Shown piece after piece: positions 34,117 to 42,953 of a stretch of DNA of 64,000 bases. This DNA is from Cyanobacteria bacterium TGS_CYA1. Its GTDB lineage: Bacteria > Cyanobacteriota > Vampirovibrionia > Obscuribacterales > Obscuribacteraceae. Each line of letters starts with the position of its first letter. Position 1 is the first letter of the stretch. Location: NCBI GenBank assembly GCA_026129135.1, contig JAHCIQ010000007.1, positions 124,001 to 188,000 on the forward strand, in the 5' to 3' direction. A program made the position numbers and the translations under genes. Under the pieces are notes generated by a model that saw only the letters and a list, made by a program, of their open reading frames with translations, did no database searches and was not told the origin of the DNA.

Positions 34117-35757
34117 ATGTCCGACGATAAAAAGGATAACCTACCAGCCCGTCCCAGCTCGTCCCTTATGGGACAATTGGTGAGGCAAAGACAAGCGGCA
34201 GAAGTAGTTCCGGCTCAGCCAAAACAGGCTGGCGTAGCCGCTCCCCAACAACAGACAGGTGTTGGTGGCGCTAGACCAGGTGGCGGTCCCGCACCCGGTC
34301 AATCAGGCGTTGCTCGTCCAGGTGGCGGGGCACCGCAAACAGGTGTCGGTGGACAACGTGGTCCAGGCGGCACTATGCCCGCGTCTGAAGGACCAACACG
34401 CTCCGACTTCGAGCGCGTTGACTCAAAAGATGAATACGGCGGCTATCACGGTGGTGAAGGCGGCGAAGATGCAGGTGGCGATAGCGGTAAGTTTTCCGCT
34501 AACCAACAACTGATTCGCGAACGCGAAAAATTCATTATCGACCAGCTCAGACGAGAACTTGATACATCGCGTTTGACCAACATTTCCGAAGATACTCAAG
34601 CTCAAGTCCGCGCACGTATTCGTGAAATCGTAAACTCCGACCCTGCTCCTCTAACCATGATGGAAAAGGGTATTTTGCTACAGAACGTCCTCGACGAAGT
34701 ATTTGGTTTTGGTCCTTTAGGTCCACTACTTCGCGACCCATCCGTCGGTGACATTTGCGTCAACGGCGTAGCTTCTATATATGTAGAGCGTCATGGTCGT
34801 CTGGAAAAAACAAACGTTGCCTTTGAAAACGATCGTCACTTGCGTCAGACAATCGACAAGATTATTCAACCTCTAGGAAGAAGACTTGACGATAACTCAC
34901 CCATGGTTGACGCCCGTCTTCCAAACGGTTCACGTGTAAACGCTACCATTCCGCCAGTAACCATCGATGGACCAACGGTTACCATCCGATGTTTCGGTAC
35001 GTCAATTCTTTCACTGGGTCAGTTAGCTGAAAAAGGCTCTATGTCTATTCAGATGGCTGAAGTTATGAAAGCTTGCGTTAAAGGAAGAATCAACGTCATC
35101 ATCTCTGGTGGTACAGGTTCTGGTAAAACAACACTTCTAAACGCTTTATCCGCCCACATCAACCCGCGCGAACGCATCATCACCATCGAGGACGCCGCGG
35201 AGCTGAGATTGCAACACGAGCACTGGGTCCGAATGGAAACGAGACCGCCCAACACGGAAGGTCGAGGTCAAATCACTCAGCGCATGCTCGTTATCAACAC
35301 ACTTCGTATGCGACCTGACCGAATCATCCTTGGTGAGTGTCGTGGTGAAGAAGCATTCGACATGTTACAGGCTATGAACACAGGTCACGATGGATCAATG
35401 ACCACGATTCACGCCAACAACCCAAGAGACTGTACCAAACGTCTTGAGAACATGATCTTGATGTCCGGTACGGAAATGCCTCAGAAAGCCGCTCGCGAAT
35501 TGATCGCCTCCGCTATTCAGGTAATCATCCAGATTCGACGTCTGGAAGATGGTACCAGAAGAGTCACCGAGATTGCTGAAATCAACGGGATGGAAGGTGA
35601 GACCATCGCTATTTCGACACTCTTCAACCTGGAGCGTGAAGGACGCGACCCAAGAGGATTCTTCAAGTGTAAACACGTTGGATCCGGCTTGCCGCCTAAG
35701 TTCCTTGAAAAATTGGAACAAGAAGCGGTGCCGTTCAAACTTGATTGGCTAAGATAA
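34117..35757 (+). CDS. cpaF: Tad secretion ATPase CpaF/TadA
   Basis: 546-residue hexameric ATPase that powers pilin assembly. Walker A is [16 protein letters not shown] near residue 330; the Asp box and Walker B region [20 protein letters not shown] lie near 400; the His box [14 protein letters not shown] follows. The first 130 residues are a Gly/Pro/Gln-rich, probably disordered extension ([20 protein letters not shown]), longer than usual. ATG start with AAGGAG eleven bases upstream. One ATPase serves the whole locus. Confidence 0.95.
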   Translation: MSDDKKDNLPARPSSSLMGQLVRQRQAAEVVPAQPKQAGVAAPQQQTGVGGARPGGGPAPGQSGVARPGGGAPQTGVGGQRGPGGTMPASEGPTRSDFERVDSKDEYGGYHGGEGGEDAGGDSGKFSANQQLIREREKFIIDQLRRELDTSRLTNISEDTQAQVRARIREIVNSDPAPLTMMEKGILLQNVLDEVFGFGPLGPLLRDPSVGDICVNGVASIYVERHGRLEKTNVAFENDRHLRQTIDKIIQPLGRRLDDNSPMVDARLPNGSRVNATIPPVTIDGPTVTIRCFGTSILSLGQLAEKGSMSIQMAEVMKACVKGRINVIISGGTGSGKTTLLNALSAHINPRERIITIEDAAELRLQHEHWVRMETRPPNTEGRGQITQRMLVINTLRMRPDRIILGECRGEEAFDMLQAMNTGHDGSMTTIHANNPRDCTKRLENMILMSGTEMPQKAARELIASAIQVIIQIRRLEDGTRRVTEIAEINGMEGETIAISTLFNLEREGRDPRGFFKCKHVGSGLPPKFLEKLEQEAVPFKLDWLR

Positions 35758-35804
35758 GAGTATTGAAGGTTAGGGCTTTGAGCGTTCTTGAGAGGGACAG
35801 TTAG

Positions 35805-36740
35805 GTGGATACCTCAGTAATCATTTTCGCCACAGTAACCATTATTGGTCTGCTGGGGATGGCAGCGCTCAAAGGCGGACACGCCGATGAGCTAACGCGC
35901 TTAGATAAGCATCGCAAGCGCATGCAGGAGAAATTCCTGGAAAAAACGGCTGGCAGCGAAGACATCTTCGTTACCAAACGAGAAGGTTATCTTGCTCGCA
36001 TCCTTGGGATGGCGGGTATGGAAGCCAAATACGACCAGATGAAACAGACCTGGATCATGGTCTCAATCGGTGGTGGCGTCGTTGGCGGCATCGCGATGTT
36101 TTTCATGGTACCGGAACTGGTGCCGGTCGGATTTATTTTGGGTATTCCAGCAGGTGCAGCAGGATTCATTTTCTATCTCAACCAGGTAGCAAAAATGCGT
36201 CAGGCTAAGATGACCGAGCAATTGCCTCAAGTATTAGAAACGATGGTATCAGCGCTCAGAGCCGGTTCTCCGGTACTTGAGTGTTTCAAAGTCATTTCTG
36301 AGGTATCACCCGATCCAATTCGCAGTGAGTTCAAACGCGGTCTGGTTTCACTCCAGCTCGGCAAACCGTTTCGTGACACACTAAAAGAAATGTCGACTCG
36401 TATCAAAGCACCCGACTTCAAACTACTGACCCAGGCTGTATTCATCAGTCAGGACGTAGGGGGGAACTTGGCTGACGTTGTGTCGGTTATCGCTGCAGCT
36501 ATTCGTGAACGATTCAAATTAAGAGACTTTTTGGCAGCTCTTACCTCACAGGGTAAAGCTACTGCTATGTTCATTGGCTGTCTGCCTTACGGCATCACGC
36601 TCATCACTTATTGCGCCACCCCAGGTTATATCATTCCGTTCTTGAACAATCCTATCGCTAGAATTGTTCTGATTTTGCTCATCATCTGGGAAGGGCTCGG
36701 GTTCTACATTCTAATGAAAATGACTACGTTCGAGGTATAG
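35805..36740 (+). CDS. tadB: Tad inner-membrane platform protein TadB
   Basis: 311 residues of the type II/IV secretion GspF fold. Membrane segments lie near 5-22, 85-125 and at the C-terminus (about 255-305). The T2SSF domain carries EQLPQVLETMVSALRAGSPV, a hallmark of TadB. GTG start at 35805, 47 bases after cpaF, preceded by GAGAGGGA. With TadC it forms the inner-membrane platform acted on by the ATPase. Confidence 0.9.
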   Translation: MDTSVIIFATVTIIGLLGMAALKGGHADELTRLDKHRKRMQEKFLEKTAGSEDIFVTKREGYLARILGMAGMEAKYDQMKQTWIMVSIGGGVVGGIAMFFMVPELVPVGFILGIPAGAAGFIFYLNQVAKMRQAKMTEQLPQVLETMVSALRAGSPVLECFKVISEVSPDPIRSEFKRGLVSLQLGKPFRDTLKEMSTRIKAPDFKLLTQAVFISQDVGGNLADVVSVIAAAIRERFKLRDFLAALTSQGKATAMFIGCLPYGITLITYCATPGYIIPFLNNPIARIVLILLIIWEGLGFYILMKMTTFEV

Positions 36741-36747
36741 AACTCAA

Positions 36748-37674
36748 ATGAGTAATACTGTAATTGCAATTTTGACGTTTACTGTTTGCCTGGGTGCTGG
36801 GCTCTTGATACTTCGACCAGTACTGGGTATCTACGTAGACTCCTACGCTGTGCGCGTCAAGCCCAAGAAAGAAACCGACGAAACTGCAGCAGAAAAACCA
36901 AAAGATTCTGCATTGCTCATGTTGTGCAAAACGGTGGGCGAACTCATTTTGAGTGTAATGCCAGCCGTAGCGGATAAGCGCACAGTTGAATTGCTTACGC
37001 AAGCCAACTATCGTACTCCGGATCACTTGGCCATATATATTGGTATTAGGACTATCCTTTGCGCTATGGTTTTGGGTCTTGGCTTTCTAGCCGGTACAAC
37101 CAACCCGATCAACCTTGTTCTTTCACTTCCAGCAGCCGTTCTCGCCTGGTTGATTCCTAACTTCTTTCTTGCAGGTCGTGCCAAAAAACGTCAGGCAGAC
37201 ATTTTGAGAGAACTTCCAGTCGTTATCGACTTGATGCTTGTTTGCGCCCAAGCCGGTCTTGGCTTGCTCATGTCTATCGATAAAGTGTCGAAAGAAACAG
37301 AGGATTCATGCCCCATTCTGGCAGTCGAATTGAGACAGTTAATCAACGACGTTAAGGTGTTTGCAAAATCGGTTCCGTACGCTTTGCGCGAAATGGGAGA
37401 ACGATGCGGTGTAGACGAATTGATCAACATGGCATCAGCTCTTATCGCTGCAGAACAAAAAGGTTCAGACATAAGCTATCCCCTTCAACAACAAGCAGAA
37501 GCTCTGCGTGACCGCTTGAAACGTAAGAAAGAAGAGGAAGCCGGTAAGGTTCCAGTTAAGATGGTTCCTGTAATCATGATTTTCATCATGCCTTTGATTC
37601 TGGCTCCAATGCTTGGTCCAGCCGTTGTAACCATCGTTACGGCGATTGGTCCTATCATGCAAGGTATTAAATAA
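36748..37674 (+). CDS. tadC: Tad inner-membrane platform protein TadC
   Basis: 308 residues, a second GspF-fold protein seven bases after tadB. Membrane segments at the N-terminus, about 95-145, and at the C-terminus (VPVIMIFIMPLILAPMLGPA). The T2SSF region has RELPVVIDLMLVCAQAGLGL and ELINMASALIAAEQKGSDIS. Partner of TadB. ATG start. Confidence 0.9.
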   Translation: MSNTVIAILTFTVCLGAGLLILRPVLGIYVDSYAVRVKPKKETDETAAEKPKDSALLMLCKTVGELILSVMPAVADKRTVELLTQANYRTPDHLAIYIGIRTILCAMVLGLGFLAGTTNPINLVLSLPAAVLAWLIPNFFLAGRAKKRQADILRELPVVIDLMLVCAQAGLGLLMSIDKVSKETEDSCPILAVELRQLINDVKVFAKSVPYALREMGERCGVDELINMASALIAAEQKGSDISYPLQQQAEALRDRLKRKKEEEAGKVPVKMVPVIMIFIMPLILAPMLGPAVVTIVTAIGPIMQGIK

Positions 37675-37685
37675 ATTTGGGCGCA

Positions 37686-38045
37686 ATGCCTTTATTGCGC
37701 GCTTACAATCAAACCAAAAATGTTCTGGTAGCAGGACAGGTCAAACCTGCCACCACTTTTTTCACTCGCTTGAAAGGCTTGCTCGCAACTTCTGAATTAA
37801 GCGCCGACCAAGGTTTGTTCATCAAACCATGCAGCGGCATTCATATGATTGGTATGGCTTACGCAATCGACGCCATTTTTTTTGATGACAATTTATGCGT
37901 TGTCGGAGTGGAATCTGATATTCCACCTGGAAAACTTTTAGTTCAATTCAAAGGTGCCACCTGTGTGCTTGAGCTAAAGTCTGGAGTAATCAAAGACAGC
38001 AACACAGAAGTTGGCGACAAGTTTTTAGTGGAAGCCCAAAAATGA
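37686..38045 (+). CDS. DUF192 family protein
   Basis: About 119 residues; I prefer ATG 37686 to the TTG at 37677. The DUF192 fold is marked by RLKGLLATSELSADQGLFIK, the conserved core GIHMIGMAYAIDAIFFDDNL, and a C-terminal VLELKSGVIKDSNTEVGDKF. Function of the family is unknown. The gene follows tadC by 11 bases, so it shares the Tad transcript, and its 3' end overlaps the convergent prepilin peptidase gene by 21 bases. DUF192 genes near Tad loci are seen in other bacteria, but no role is established. Confidence 0.85.
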   Translation: MPLLRAYNQTKNVLVAGQVKPATTFFTRLKGLLATSELSADQGLFIKPCSGIHMIGMAYAIDAIFFDDNLCVVGVESDIPPGKLLVQFKGATCVLELKSGVIKDSNTEVGDKFLVEAQK

Positions 38046-38573
38046 AAGTGTCTGTTTCTGGAAGAAAACACAACAGTAAGTGCCAAGCGCAATAAGCGGA
38101 CCAAGTGCGATTTTAGATTTCATCATGGTCAATATTTTCTCTGTATCTATGTCGTTTTTCAAAACAGCGACATTGCCACCAAATTTGAAAAATACATTGA
38201 AAAATTGTTTCCACGGAACCACGCTAGCCACGCGCCAGACTGAAATCATTCCATAGAAAATGGAAAAATACAAAATGGTCACAAGCAGTCCTACTGGTCC
38301 AAGAAAGGCTCCAATAGCTGCCATCATCTTAGCGTCGCCGAACCCGAGCTTATCTTTCGGGTGAGGATAAACCATAATAACGGCACCAAGAAACCAGGCG
38401 AAAATAGACCATAAGCACCCGGTCAATCCACCTGTGATAGCGTTTGAAATAACCCCCACAACCGCAGCTGGAAAAGTAATTACGTTCAAAAGTTTTTTTG
38501 TTTTGAAATCAATGATAGCGGCTACTGTCACTATCAGTAGTATCGCAATCTGATTGAAATCGAGTCCTAGCAT
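38025..38573 (-). CDS. cpaA: Prepilin peptidase, type IV (A24, CpaA/TadV-like)
   Basis: 182-residue polytopic membrane protease that removes the leader of Flp prepilin. Two catalytic Asp motifs are visible: AAIIDFKTKKLLN near residue 22 and GFGDAKMMAAIGA near residue 78. It lacks the N-methyltransferase half of classical PilD, as usual for Tad peptidases. It is on the strand opposite to the Tad operon, overlapping DUF192 at its 3' end, and its start overlaps the ridA stop by seven bases. Confidence 0.88.
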   Translation of the reverse strand: MLGLDFNQIAILLIVTVAAIIDFKTKKLLNVITFPAAVVGVISNAITGGLTGCLWSIFAWFLGAVIMVYPHPKDKLGFGDAKMMAAIGAFLGPVGLLVTILYFSIFYGMISVWRVASVVPWKQFFNVFFKFGGNVAVLKNDIDTEKILTMMKSKIALGPLIALGTYCCVFFQKQTLSFLGFH

Positions 38574-38947
38574 ATGCAGACAGCGTCTATTTCCACACTT
38601 ACATCTTTTGGTAATTTTGCTACTTGAACACAGGCTCTTGCGGGCTTGTGATCGGTGAAATACTCACCATACACTTTATTCACCGCATCGAAGTCATTCA
38701 TGTCTTTTAAGTAGATTGTTGTCTTAAGAACTTTACTTAAGCTGGACCCGGACTTCTCGACAATAGCTTTCAGGTTTTTCATCACCTGATTGACTTCGTC
38801 CTGTATGCCTGATTTCACCAGGTCGCCAGTTTCAGGGTTGATTGGAATTTGACCTGAAACATAGACAAAGCCGTTGGCTTTAACGGCCTGACTGTACGGA
38901 CCGATAGCTTTGGGGGCATGTTCGGTAAAGATGATTTCGGGCGCCAT
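38567..38947 (-). CDS. ridA: RidA family reactive-intermediate deaminase
   Basis: 126 residues from ATG 38947 (MAPEIIFTEHAPKAIGPYSQ); a longer frame to 38998 is disfavoured because the family starts here. Conserved blocks FVYVSGQIPINPETGDLV, TTIYLKDMNDFDAVNKVYGE and PARACVQVAKLPKDVSVEID are present, including the Arg that binds carboxylates. RidA hydrolyses 2-aminoacrylate and other enamines made by PLP enzymes. Overlap with the prepilin peptidase gene makes an unexpected two-gene operon. Confidence 0.93.
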   Translation of the reverse strand: MAPEIIFTEHAPKAIGPYSQAVKANGFVYVSGQIPINPETGDLVKSGIQDEVNQVMKNLKAIVEKSGSSLSKVLKTTIYLKDMNDFDAVNKVYGEYFTDHKPARACVQVAKLPKDVSVEIDAVCIC

Positions 38948-39009
38948 AAAATCCTGCCTTTTGGAACTAATAATTAATTCCAAACAGTCTACAGGCAAGG
39001 CAGTTCTAC

Positions 39010-39672
39010 TTAAAGACCTTGATAGCCACCAGAGCCTGGAGTGTTGTCTATTTCTCCACGCTCATTGTCGTAGTCGCCATTGTCTGGCGTATTATTCTGG
39101 AAACCTTCGTGTGCTTTTTCTTCGCCACCCAGTTTGCCAGCGTCGCCTTCCATATCGCCACGCATTGTTCCATCTAAATACAAATTGGGTGCAAAGTTGG
39201 CTCCATTACCACCGTTGAATCCACCTGAATGATTGAATTCACCATCATGACCCCAGGCAGAAGGCATAACGCTTGCGTGTCCGGTTGAAAGTCCACGATT
39301 GTAAATGCCAGTTCCGATACGGTGAACCTGGCTGAAACCAAAATAAGGGGGAGGTCCCGACGATCCTTCATCTCCATAAATAGCTTCGGACAAGCCACCA
39401 GCATTCAAAACGAAACTATCAAGACGTGTGTTTGGAAGCCCGTTTCGTCCACCACCACCTGGCACCATTGGAGTTAAGTTACCAAACCCGGCCTGACGCA
39501 GACGAATTCTTTGCGATGCTGTTTTAAGAGCATTGGAACGAGTGAGATTGGCAGTCTGCATAGACTTGCGTCCTAACGAACCCGGATTGCCAGCCGATTT
39601 TTGCGGATTTGCAAAGGCTGGTCCCGCCAGAGAGATTATCAATAATGAAGCTAATACGGAATAAAGTTTCAT
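39010..39672 (-). CDS. Small exported protein, cluster B member 4 (GDEGSSGPPPYFGF family)
   Basis: 220 residues from ATG 39672, giving a clear signal peptide (MKLYSVLASLLIISLAGPAF, cut after AFA); a frame to 39705 is less likely. NGLPNTRLDSFVLNAGGL and GDEGSSGPPPYFGFSQ match the protein at 648-1127 closely. The C-terminal half is Gly/Asn/Asp-rich (EFNHSGGFNGGNGANFAPNL) and different from cluster A. Last of four exported-protein genes on this strand; the gap to the previous stop at 39689 is 16 bases. Function unknown. Confidence 0.75.
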   Translation of the reverse strand: MKLYSVLASLLIISLAGPAFANPQKSAGNPGSLGRKSMQTANLTRSNALKTASQRIRLRQAGFGNLTPMVPGGGGRNGLPNTRLDSFVLNAGGLSEAIYGDEGSSGPPPYFGFSQVHRIGTGIYNRGLSTGHASVMPSAWGHDGEFNHSGGFNGGNGANFAPNLYLDGTMRGDMEGDAGKLGGEEKAHEGFQNNTPDNGDYDNERGEIDNTPGSGGYQGL

Positions 39673-39688
39673 AGTAAATTTTGCCTCT

Positions 39689-40252
39689 CTAGAACATGGA
39701 GTCATCGGGGTTGGGGTCTTTGTTCAATTGAAATTTTTTGGAAGAATCCAAGTTGCCTGACTGCGAATTATTTCGTTGAGAACGAGTTTGGGCACCAAAT
39801 AATTCGTCGTCTTTTTTGTTTTGAAATTTGCTGTCACTTTGCAAAAATTTGTCATCGAAACGCTTGTTGATTTCATAGCTATTTGAATAATTTTTTTGCA
39901 CTTCTGGCTTGTTGTAAGCTTCGTCGAAATAAGCATCGTCGTCAGAAACATTTTCCAGATTATCTTTCAATGATTCAGGATGCAGATAGTCAAAAGCGTT
40001 TGGATTGAATGATGGATTTTGACCATTTACACCAAGTCCAACACTCGATGTACCGAATTTGCTCTTAAGCAATGCGCGCTTATAGCTATGTTTTCCAAAA
40101 TCATCTGCTTTGAGTGAAAAATCAATTGCAGACTGGGTTTTGGGCTTCTCTTTGAAAGTGGTGAGATCGTATGTCACAGTCGGTTGCGCATGGGCAGCTG
40201 CCAAAGAGCTGAGCGCAAGTGAAAGGATTGATGCTGTGAATATGAATCTCAT
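39689..40252 (-). CDS. Small exported protein, cluster B member 3
   Basis: 187 residues from ATG 40252 (a TTG six bases earlier is possible). Signal peptide MRFIFTASILSLALSSLAAA, cut after AHA. The mature part is hydrophilic, rich in Asn, Asp, Ser, Lys and Phe (SLKDNLENVSDDDAYFDEAY, FDDKFLQSDSKFQNKKDDEL) with no cysteine, and is probably extended or disordered. No family recognised. Spacing and strand place it in the same operon as its neighbours. Confidence 0.65.
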   Translation of the reverse strand: MRFIFTASILSLALSSLAAAHAQPTVTYDLTTFKEKPKTQSAIDFSLKADDFGKHSYKRALLKSKFGTSSVGLGVNGQNPSFNPNAFDYLHPESLKDNLENVSDDDAYFDEAYNKPEVQKNYSNSYEINKRFDDKFLQSDSKFQNKKDDELFGAQTRSQRNNSQSGNLDSSKKFQLNKDPNPDDSMF

Positions 40253-40271
40253 CGACAATTTACTCTTAAAC

Positions 40272-40808
40272 TCAGGGACTGACGATATTCAAATCGACCG
40301 AACCGGTGGAGGTTTTAGGTAAATACCAGCCGTTTCCGACATATTTGGCACCCATCTGGCTGACATTGCCAGAACCATTGAAACCATAGTTGAAACTTCC
40401 AGACGGTACAGCTGAGTTATCGAAACTGTAGTTGGAAAGCAAGTTTATGTCGTTGTATTCTTTGACCACTTCATCGCCTTTGGTATTTTGATACTGGGCA
40501 CCAGTAGTCTGGCTGTTGCCATAATATTTACCGCGAGTAAAGTCGGTCGTGCGTCCGACATCGCCTTCTTTACCTTGTGAAGCGGTTGCAGGACTGCTTT
40601 CATCAAAACCAAAGCTGCTTTGTTGGCTTGCTCCATTAGAGCTGCCATCGTTCAAAACACTAGTGCTATGAGAACCTGTGTCACCGCCCAGATTGGCAGT
40701 GGCGCCACCAGCTCCCATGTCTATGCCATCAGCAAAAGCCGGTCCAGACAAGGTGAATGCAGTAAAGGCTGCAAGTGCAATAAGACCAATTTTTGTATTC
40801 TTCTTCAT
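40272..40808 (-). CDS. Small exported protein, cluster B member 2 (C-terminal SVDLNIVSP)
   Basis: 178 residues. Signal peptide MKKNTKIGLIALAAFTAFTL, cut after AFA. The mature part is Gly/Ser/Asn-rich and low in complexity (SNGASQQSSFGFDESSPATA, SGSFNYGFNGSGNVSQMGA). The last nine residues SVDLNIVSP match the end of the cluster A protein at 1124-1612. It also shares SG-FNYGF/LGFDQ-type patches with the next upstream gene. Function unknown. Confidence 0.7.
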   Translation of the reverse strand: MKKNTKIGLIALAAFTAFTLSGPAFADGIDMGAGGATANLGGDTGSHSTSVLNDGSSNGASQQSSFGFDESSPATASQGKEGDVGRTTDFTRGKYYGNSQTTGAQYQNTKGDEVVKEYNDINLLSNYSFDNSAVPSGSFNYGFNGSGNVSQMGAKYVGNGWYLPKTSTGSVDLNIVSP

Positions 40809-41033
40809 AACACCCTATACCCTTTAATTGGCTGTAGCTCTATGCAAAGGCTAAAGCCCGCTTGGCGTCTAACTATGAATTTTGTAGTAAGTGGATTGAA
40901 AAGGCAGGAGGTCTGCCGCGAGCAATTTATAAGATAGAGAAATATTAAAGGAAATAAATCCACTTGTCAATATAATTATTATGACATCAAATGTATTCGC
41001 AAAGGCGCTTGCCAAGCTGAATTTTGCGCGGAT

Positions 41034-41333
41034 TTAAGGGTCTGTGCAATTACCGTCATCAGACGAAGTGCTCACAGTGGGCAGATTGGCGTTCGAATTG
41101 ACTGGATTCTGGTCGAATCCCAGACTGTTAGCCCCAGACGGAAGGGCTTCCTGGTCGACACTGCCAGTGGAGAGATTATTCACTTCGGTAGTAGTGGTCA
41201 CACTCTGATTAGTAGTTGTAGTAGTAGTCGTCGTCGAGTTTGACTCTGTCTCCTCAGCAATGGCTGGTTGCGCAAATGTAAAAGCAATTGCGTAAAAAAG
41301 GACAACCGATAACGGTTTAACTTTGGTCTGCAT
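41034..41333 (-). CDS. Small exported Thr-rich protein, cluster B member 1
   Basis: 99 residues from ATG 41333. Signal peptide MQTKVKPLSVVLFYAIAFTF, cut after AIA. A run of threonines (STTTTTTTTNQSV) is encoded by a triplet-rich tract that could slip. STGSVDQEALPSGANSLGFD echoes the TGSVD...PSG-FNYGF pattern of the next gene. The start is only three bases from an upstream in-frame ATG of tsaD on the other strand. No family recognised; it could be a small surface protein. Confidence 0.6.
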   Translation of the reverse strand: MQTKVKPLSVVLFYAIAFTFAQPAIAEETESNSTTTTTTTTNQSVTTTTEVNNLSTGSVDQEALPSGANSLGFDQNPVNSNANLPTVSTSSDDGNCTDP

Positions 41334-41354
41334 GATATGGTTCATATACCGATT

Positions 41355-42347
41355 ATGACACTTATTCTTGGACTAGAAACCAGTTGCGACGAAACCGCTT
41401 GCGCCATCGTGCAAGACGGTAGGAAGCTCATCGCGCAAAGCGTCAAAACACAGGCTGCAATTCATCAAACTTTTGGTGGTGTGATTCCAGAAGTAGCCGC
41501 ACGGCATCATCTTGAAGCCATCAACGAAGTAATCGACGATGTTTTGAAAGAATCGAATATCAACAAAAAAGACCTGACTGCCATAGCCTGCACAAATGGT
41601 CCTGGCTTTGTAGGCGCGCTCTTAGTCGGGCTCTCCGCAGCAAAAGCACTGGCCTGGTCGTGGTCGAAACCGCTCATTGCCGTAGATCATTTGTTTGCTC
41701 ATGTATGTGCCAATTATGTCGACACTAAACTGGAACCACCATTTTTATGTTTGCTTGTAAGTGGCGGCCACACTCAACTCGTACATTTCTCTGATTATCA
41801 AACCGCAACCATTTTGGGACAAACCCTGGACGATGCCGTTGGCGAAGCGTATGACAAAGTGGCTCGTATGCTTGGTCTTGGCTATCCAGGCGGTCCGGCC
41901 ATAGATAATCTGGCAAGAAGCGGAAATCCAGATGCTTTTCCACTTCCAGAAGGCAATGTGGAAAAGTTCGACTTCAGCTATAGCGGACTAAAGACTGCCG
42001 TTCTTCGAACGATCGAAAAACTCGAAAAACAAGGCAATAAAGAAACTTTGCCTTTAGCTGATCTGGCTGCATCTTTTCAAAAAGCGGCTAATCAGATACT
42101 GGTCAAAAAGACTGTACTTGCAGCTAAACAACTCAATCTCGATACTGTTGTACTAGCAGGCGGAGTGGCTGCAAACGCAGATTTAAGAAAAAGATTTTCA
42201 CAAATAAAAGAGCTCGAGGTGTTTATGCCACCACTCAAATATTGCACCGACAATGCAGTGATGGTAGCTGCATGTGCTCACTTTATGAACTTGAATGCCA
42301 ATATGGACGTGAGTGTTTACTCCCGGCAAAAAAGAAAAAAGCAGTAG
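41355..42347 (+). CDS. tsaD: tRNA N6-adenosine threonylcarbamoyltransferase TsaD
   Basis: Transfers the threonylcarbamoyl group to A37 of ANN-reading tRNAs, with TsaB and TsaE. 330 residues from ATG 41355 (MTLILGLETSCDETACAIVQ); an upstream ATG at 41337 adds six residues, and neither has a clear ribosome site. Metal-binding HHLEAINEV and HLFAHVCANY, the kinase-like LLVSGGHTQLV, and LAGGVAANADLR are present. Length and order fit. No tsaB or tsaE in the window. Its promoter must lie inside or very near the divergent small exported-protein gene. Confidence 0.95.
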   Translation: MTLILGLETSCDETACAIVQDGRKLIAQSVKTQAAIHQTFGGVIPEVAARHHLEAINEVIDDVLKESNINKKDLTAIACTNGPGFVGALLVGLSAAKALAWSWSKPLIAVDHLFAHVCANYVDTKLEPPFLCLLVSGGHTQLVHFSDYQTATILGQTLDDAVGEAYDKVARMLGLGYPGGPAIDNLARSGNPDAFPLPEGNVEKFDFSYSGLKTAVLRTIEKLEKQGNKETLPLADLAASFQKAANQILVKKTVLAAKQLNLDTVVLAGGVAANADLRKRFSQIKELEVFMPPLKYCTDNAVMVAACAHFMNLNANMDVSVYSRQKRKKQ

Positions 42348-42493
42348 TTTCCCTGCCGATACTTACTTCCGATGCATACCTTAACATACGTATCGCATGA
42401 TATTATGATAAGGAAAATTCCTCGCATATTCCGTTATTCGAGAATTTTTAGCGGGCATTGCAAAATTAGAACGAAAGGAAATTCCATAGCAGT

Positions 42494-42850
42494 ATGACTT
42501 TTGAAGACATCGATTTAGCTTGTCGCGACTGTGGAAATACTTTTGTTTTTTCTGCTGGTGAACAAGAATTTTTTGCTCAAAAAGAGCTTTACAACCGCCC
42601 GCGCAGATGCCCTAATTGCCGAATTTTGGTAAGGGTTAGGCGTAGCGGGGAAAATCCTGAAAAAACCGCAGAAGTTATGTGCGCCGAGTGCGGAACGCCC
42701 ACCCGCGTTCCTTTTCAACCCAAAGGATATAGACCTGTTTATTGCAGCTACTGCTTCAGAACCAAAAAAATCGAAATACAGTCAAAAGAAGCAAATACCC
42801 AAGAAGCTCAACTGGCCAGTCCCACCGATTCAGAAGCTGCCAACGGCTAA
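42494..42850 (+). CDS. Two-module zinc-ribbon protein (CxxC-x17-CxxC)
   Basis: 118 residues with two zinc-binding modules. The first is CRDCGNTFVFSAGEQEFFAQ followed by CPNC, the second CAEC and CSYC separated by exactly 17 residues, the CxxC-x17-CxxC pattern known in bacterial zinc-ribbon families. The C-terminal tail is disordered. Probably a nucleic-acid or protein adaptor; partner unknown. ATG start with AAAGGAAA upstream. It precedes a second zinc-ribbon protein with an FHA domain. Confidence 0.83.
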   Translation: MTFEDIDLACRDCGNTFVFSAGEQEFFAQKELYNRPRRCPNCRILVRVRRSGENPEKTAEVMCAECGTPTRVPFQPKGYRPVYCSYCFRTKKIEIQSKEANTQEAQLASPTDSEAANG

Positions 42851-42953
42851 GTTTTCTTGTTGTTTTCTGTAGCAAAAATAAACTAAGTCATTTTATCCAT
42901 TCCGTTTACGTATAATTAGTTTTGGTTTTATTCAGGGAATCACAAACTCAGCA

